A DNA stretch of 7,891 nt from SZUA-229 sp964531165 (GTDB lineage Bacteria > Pseudomonadota > Gammaproteobacteria > SZUA-229). This document shows positions 5,055 to 7,891 of this stretch, in pieces. The DNA lies in the NCBI GenBank assembly GCA_964531165.1, contig CAZHEA010000117.1:1-7891 (forward strand), written 5' to 3'. Under the pieces are notes generated by a model. The model did no database searches and was not told the DNA's origin. It was given only the letters and a program-made list of their open reading frames with translations. A program made the translations under genes and the position numbers. How positions within the stretch are numbered: position 1 is the first letter of the stretch; every line of letters starts with the position of its first letter.

Positions 5055-6410
5055 ATGTCACGAAGTATTAAGAAGTCCTTAATAGCCCTTACAGTTTCAA
5101 GCGCAATTTTTGCGCCATCAGCATTTGCAACTAATGGTTATTTTGCACACGGGTATAGTACAGCCGAAAAAGGCTTAGCAGGGGCAGGTGTTGCCTATTC
5201 ACAGGACGCCATGGCTATTGCCAATAACCCGGCAGGTATTGCGGGTATGGGTGAGCGTATGGATATTGGTGCGGCTATTTTTAGCCCTAAACGGTCTTAT
5301 ACGGTTACCGGTGGTAGTTCAGCTACTGATGGGTGTGCTGGGCCAGGGCAGTGTAATTTTAGAATCGGTCCTGATTCTGTAGACAGTAATATGGATTATT
5401 TTTTAATTCCGCATTTTGCCTATAACTGGAAATTAGACAATGATAGTTCCACGGCCGTTGCTCTTTATGGCAATGGAGGTATGAATACAAATTATAAAGG
5501 TGGTTCTGCGACTTTTTCTCCTGCTGGAGATGGCAACTTTGTAACCGCTCCAGGTACTTTTGGTGATGGTACAACGGGTGTTGATTTAAAACAGTTATTT
5601 GTAAACTGGAGTTATGCAACAAAAATAAGTCAAAACCATTCATTCGGTGCGAGTTTGATATTTGCGTACCAGACATTTGAATCGAAAGGTCTGGCAACAT
5701 TCGGTGGTTTCTCACAGGATCCATCTAACCTAAGTGGCAATGGCCCAGACTCATCAACAGGTTTCGGGGTTAAGCTGGGTTGGCAGGGTAAAGTCGCTTC
5801 AATGATAACTTTAGGTGCGTCCTACCAGTCGAAAATGTCGATGAGCGAATTTGATGACTATGCCGGACTATTTGCAGAAGGCGGTGATTTTGATATTCCG
5901 GCAACTGCTTCGTTAGGTGTCGCATGGAATACCAGCAAAAACAGTGTGCTTGTCTTTGATGTTCAGTCAATTTATTACAGTGATGTAGCATCAATTTCAA
6001 ACGGCATTGCTTCTTTGACAAATGGAAGCTGTCAGCCGGGACCGACTGGTGGTACTGGTAATGGTTGTTTAGGTGGTTCAAATGGTGCGGGCTTCGGCTG
6101 GGACGATATGACTATTTATAAGCTGGGCTTTGAATGGGGAGAAGGTATAAAATGGCGTGCGGGTATTAGTAATGGTAGCCAGCCAATACCAAACTCTGAA
6201 ACAATGTTTAATATTCTGGCTCCTGCAGTAATGGAAACCCATCTTACCGGTGGCTTTACAATACCTTTCGGCTCATCAGAGTTTGCATTTGCTGCGATGT
6301 ATGCACCTAAAACATCTGTCTCAGGTCCGAGTCCTTTTGACCAGACGCAAACTATAGAAATTGAAATGGAACAAATTGAGTTACAGGCAACTTACTCAAT
6401 GATGTTCTAA
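5055..6410 (+). CDS. FadL/OmpP1/TodX-family outer-membrane transport protein
   Basis: This 451-residue beta-barrel belongs to the FadL/OmpP1/TodX family, which lets hydrophobic molecules such as long-chain fatty acids or aromatics cross the outer membrane. The signal peptide covers 1-25 (PSAFA, then TNGYF). The mature start NGYFAHGYSTAEKGLAGAG and the box NNPAG at 57-61 are family marks of the N-terminal hatch. Alternating beta-strand patterns follow, and the chain ends in YSMMF with the terminal Phe used by the BAM machinery. Four cysteines form two close pairs (94/100 and 326/338) in glycine-rich, loop-like segments, suggesting disulfides at the surface. ATG 5055 is preferred over TTG 5040 because GAGG lies 9 bases before it and the signal peptide is then normal. 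It is a single-gene unit. The substrate is unknown, so I give no gene symbol. Confidence 0.93.
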   Translation: MSRSIKKSLIALTVSSAIFAPSAFATNGYFAHGYSTAEKGLAGAGVAYSQDAMAIANNPAGIAGMGERMDIGAAIFSPKRSYTVTGGSSATDGCAGPGQCNFRIGPDSVDSNMDYFLIPHFAYNWKLDNDSSTAVALYGNGGMNTNYKGGSATFSPAGDGNFVTAPGTFGDGTTGVDLKQLFVNWSYATKISQNHSFGASLIFAYQTFESKGLATFGGFSQDPSNLSGNGPDSSTGFGVKLGWQGKVASMITLGASYQSKMSMSEFDDYAGLFAEGGDFDIPATASLGVAWNTSKNSVLVFDVQSIYYSDVASISNGIASLTNGSCQPGPTGGTGNGCLGGSNGAGFGWDDMTIYKLGFEWGEGIKWRAGISNGSQPIPNSETMFNILAPAVMETHLTGGFTIPFGSSEFAFAAMYAPKTSVSGPSPFDQTQTIEIEMEQIELQATYSMMF

Positions 6411-6425
6411 TTTTTATTGTCGATA

Positions 6426-6460
6426 AAAAGAAAAGCCGCCTTAGTGCGGTTTTTCTTTTG
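6426..6460 (+). terminator. Rho-independent terminator of the FadL-type gene
   Basis: A 14-bp stem, AAAAGAAAAGCCGC (6426-6439) with GCGGTTTTTCTTTT (6446-6459) and one G-T pair, closes a 6-base loop and is rich in T on its 3' side. It starts 16 bases after the stop codon. Confidence 0.85.
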
Positions 6461-6556
6461 TCTGGATAAAACACAGATATAGAAAGTTAAACCTGTTTAT
6501 TATTGAATATAATGTTTTTCTCAAATACTTATATACTGGATGAAAACATTTTTCCG

Positions 6557-6584
6557 TTGACAAATACTAGTGTGGACGTATATT
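6557..6584 (+). promoter_or_regulatory. Strong sigma70 promoter of the secreted-protein gene
   Basis: A perfect TTGACA (6557-6562) is followed after 16 bases by TATATT (6579-6584, five of six). The start site would be near 6591, leaving a leader of about 60 bases. A GTGG (6572-6575) and CCAC (6591-6594) pair brackets the -10 element and could be an operator. A second, weaker TATAAT occurs at 6508-6513 without a good -35. Confidence 0.75.
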
Positions 6585-6653
6585 TTGACCCCACGTTGTT
6601 AATGCGTATCCTAAATTAAAACACCTTATGAATAAGGGAACGGAGTGATTAAA

Positions 6654-7580
6654 ATGAAGATAAAATTACTAACAAAAGTTGCATTTGCAATGTTAGTTGG
6701 CGTGGTTATATCAACTGCACAAGCGGCTCAAACTTATTTGCCTTTTTCTCTGGCATCAAATGATGCTGGTACAATTGCAGACAAAGTTGACGGCACGAAG
6801 TCAGCACTGACTGAAAATGGTTTTGAAATCGCCGGTGAATATGCACCTTTTAAAGGCGCATATGTCATTGTTGTAACAAACGCAGAGTTGAAAAAAGCGG
6901 CTGCAACCAATCCTCGTGCTGGTTACATTGCGGCACAGCGTATTTCTTTAACTGAAATGGGCGGCAAGGTTCAAATTTCATATACTAATCCAACGTATAT
7001 GACTTATGCATATCGTGTTAATGCTAAATTACCTCAAACAGCTGCAGCGTTGAAAAAAGCACTGGGTCATGTTCAGGACTTTGGGCCTGAGGAAGGTAAA
7101 GATGCTGAAGACCTGAATGATTACCACTATACGTTCGGTATGGAGTATTTTGATGAGCCTTTAGAGTTAAACTCAAAGGGTAGTCATGATGCGATGGTTG
7201 CAGTGATTGAAAAAAATCTGAGCGCTAAAATGAAAGGTGCTGGCCAGGTATACAAAATTGATATTCCAGGTACATCTCAGACTTTATTCGGTGTTTCTAT
7301 GAAGGCTCCAAACGAAGGCAAGAAATATATGGATGAAGCTTATGTAATGAGCGAAATCGATTTCAAACCTTTACGCTCGACTGCTCACCTTCCATATGAA
7401 ATTCTGGTTAGCGGTAAGCAAGCTGAGGCATTACATGCGCGTTTCCGTATTGCTATTAACTTCACTGATCTTGCAATGATGGGTGATAACAGCTTCATGA
7501 ACATCATGGCTACGCCTGATGCAATTCGTGATGTGCTGGCAGCTGTTGCGGGTGGCGAAGTAGATGATGACGATTTCTAA
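6654..7580 (+). CDS. Uncharacterised secreted protein, 308 residues
   Basis: I do not recognise a characterised family. A clear Sec signal peptide (basic KIK, hydrophobic core about 9-20, cleavage after AQA at 24) indicates export, probably to the periplasm. The chain contains no cysteine and no heme or metal motif I can name. The stretch GFEIAGEYAPFKGAYVIVV (56-74) and the YTNPTY box (110-115) recall DUF302-type alpha/beta proteins, and a later HYTFGMEYF segment precedes a second alpha/beta half. This is a weak resemblance, not an assignment. The end is acidic (EVDDDDF). ATG 6654 is chosen because GGAG lies 8 bases upstream; GTG 6645 would add three residues and is also possible. It is monocistronic, with a strong promoter and a strong terminator, suggesting an abundant product. 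No neighbour indicates its role. Confidence 0.88.
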   Translation: MKIKLLTKVAFAMLVGVVISTAQAAQTYLPFSLASNDAGTIADKVDGTKSALTENGFEIAGEYAPFKGAYVIVVTNAELKKAAATNPRAGYIAAQRISLTEMGGKVQISYTNPTYMTYAYRVNAKLPQTAAALKKALGHVQDFGPEEGKDAEDLNDYHYTFGMEYFDEPLELNSKGSHDAMVAVIEKNLSAKMKGAGQVYKIDIPGTSQTLFGVSMKAPNEGKKYMDEAYVMSEIDFKPLRSTAHLPYEILVSGKQAEALHARFRIAINFTDLAMMGDNSFMNIMATPDAIRDVLAAVAGGEVDDDDF

Positions 7581-7607
7581 GTTTTAGGAAATCTCATTTA
7601 TTTGTTG

Positions 7608-7633
7608 AAAAAGCCCGGTTTACCGGGCTTTTT
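7608..7633 (+). terminator. Rho-independent terminator of the secreted-protein gene
   Basis: GCCCGGT (7613-7619) pairs with ACCGGGC (7622-7628). The GC stem is flanked by five A and five T residues that extend the pairing, a textbook terminator 27 bases after the stop. The symmetry could stop transcription from either side. Confidence 0.92.
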
Positions 7634-7694
7634 CTATTCTATGAATAATTTAAAGCAGGCAGTGCATAAAGATTTACCCGCATAAAGAAGTGGC

Positions 7695-7723
7695 GTGACC
7701 TGAGTATTAATCTAGGTTAAACT
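7695..7723 (+). promoter_or_regulatory. Candidate promoter of ilvI
   Basis: GTGACC (7695-7700) and TAAACT (7718-7723) each match four of six sigma70 consensus bases with a spacing of 17. An alternative is TATGAT (7761-7766) with a poor -35 (TTCTTA, 7738-7743). Either would give a leader of roughly 65-110 bases. I see no branched-chain leader peptide or attenuator in this stretch. Confidence 0.3.
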
Positions 7724-7837
7724 ACGCGGCTTGCATATTCTTATGTAAAAGCTAAAACTCTATGATTTTTAAGGTTTTTCGATTTTCATTCTGGGTATAA
7801 GATTCAGAAACTAATTTAAACGATGGAGACATTTAAG

Positions 7838-7891
7838 GTGGAAATGACCGGTGCTGAAATTGTTGTTCAAAGTCTGATAGAAGAAGGCGTT
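7838..7891 (+). CDS. ilvI: Acetolactate synthase large subunit IlvI/IlvB, N-terminal fragment
   Basis: The window ends after 18 codons. The peptide, beginning MEMTGAEIVVQSLIEEG with GTG read as Met, matches the conserved N-terminus of the thiamine-diphosphate-dependent catalytic subunit of acetolactate synthase, the first common step of valine, leucine and isoleucine synthesis in the cytoplasm. GTG 7838 is favoured because family members begin close to this point and GGAG stands 9 bases upstream. In-frame ATG codons at 7823 (no ribosome binding site) and 7844 (too close to any) are alternatives. An ilvH small-subunit gene would be expected downstream outside the window. The short match makes the choice between ilvI and ilvB-type naming uncertain. 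Confidence 0.82.
   Translation, partial: MEMTGAEIVVQSLIEEGV

Noticed and set aside
5188..6081. Three frames within the FadL-type gene (plus 5188-5382, minus 5359-5724, minus 5770-6081)
   Set aside because: All are shadows of a continuous beta-barrel gene. The minus ones are rich in His, Gln and Asn, as expected from antisense reading.
1..7891. Mobile elements, CRISPR arrays, tRNA or rRNA genes
   Set aside because: No regularly spaced repeats, transposase or integrase motifs, target-site duplications, cloverleaf or ribosomal RNA sequence were seen on either strand.

Overview
The window reads as chromosomal DNA of a sulfur-oxidising gammaproteobacterium. The evidence is a soxXYZ run encoding periplasmic thiosulfate-oxidation proteins, a DsrE2-type sulfur-trafficking protein next to a single-domain rhodanese, and household genes of gammaproteobacterial type: BepA-like M48 protease, FadL/OmpP1 porin and the start of ilvI. 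Base composition is moderately AT-rich and intergenic regions are clearly AT-richer than genes. I see no insertion sequence, phage, CRISPR, tRNA or rRNA signature, and I cannot name the genus.

Left part (1-3696, all minus strand). Reading leftwards from 1294, soxX, soxY and soxZ lie in a tight row with good ribosome binding sites. They are followed at position 15 by the first five codons of another gene with a basic N-terminus, most likely soxA. SoxX is a Tat-independent mono-heme cytochrome c. SoxY has a Tat signal and the C-terminal GGCGG arm that carries the sulfur substrate. SoxZ is its partner. A nested inverted repeat sits immediately behind the soxY stop codon. Upstream, 265 bases away on the same strand, is a BepA/YfgC-like M48 metalloprotease with C-terminal TPRs, with its own recognisable promoter. 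Upstream of that, behind a good rho-independent terminator, is dsrE2.

Middle (3697-5054). dsrE2 and a rhodanese (4128-4448) are divergently transcribed from a 431-base gene-free interval. This interval holds a 12-bp perfect palindrome, a CRP/FNR-like dyad and a tandem 10-mer. DsrE2 and rhodanese proteins are known partners in cytoplasmic sulfane-sulfur transfer, together with TusA, which is not in the window. The interval is therefore a plausible shared control region. After the rhodanese terminator comes about 530 bases without a gene, containing a spaced exact 12-bp direct repeat, in front of the porin gene.

Right part (5055-7891, plus strand). A FadL/OmpP1-type outer-membrane protein and an uncharacterised, cysteine-free secreted protein of 308 residues each end in a clear hairpin terminator. 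The second has a near-consensus sigma70 promoter, so each looks like a single-gene unit. The window ends 18 codons into ilvI (acetolactate synthase large subunit).

Functional picture (inference): Sox proteins oxidise thiosulfate in the periplasm, and DsrE2 and rhodanese handle sulfane sulfur in the cytoplasm. BepA and the porin are envelope functions not demonstrably tied to sulfur. No wholly new multi-gene system is evident. The best leads are the dsrE2/rhodanese control region, the soxY-soxZ stem-loop, and the unknown secreted protein.
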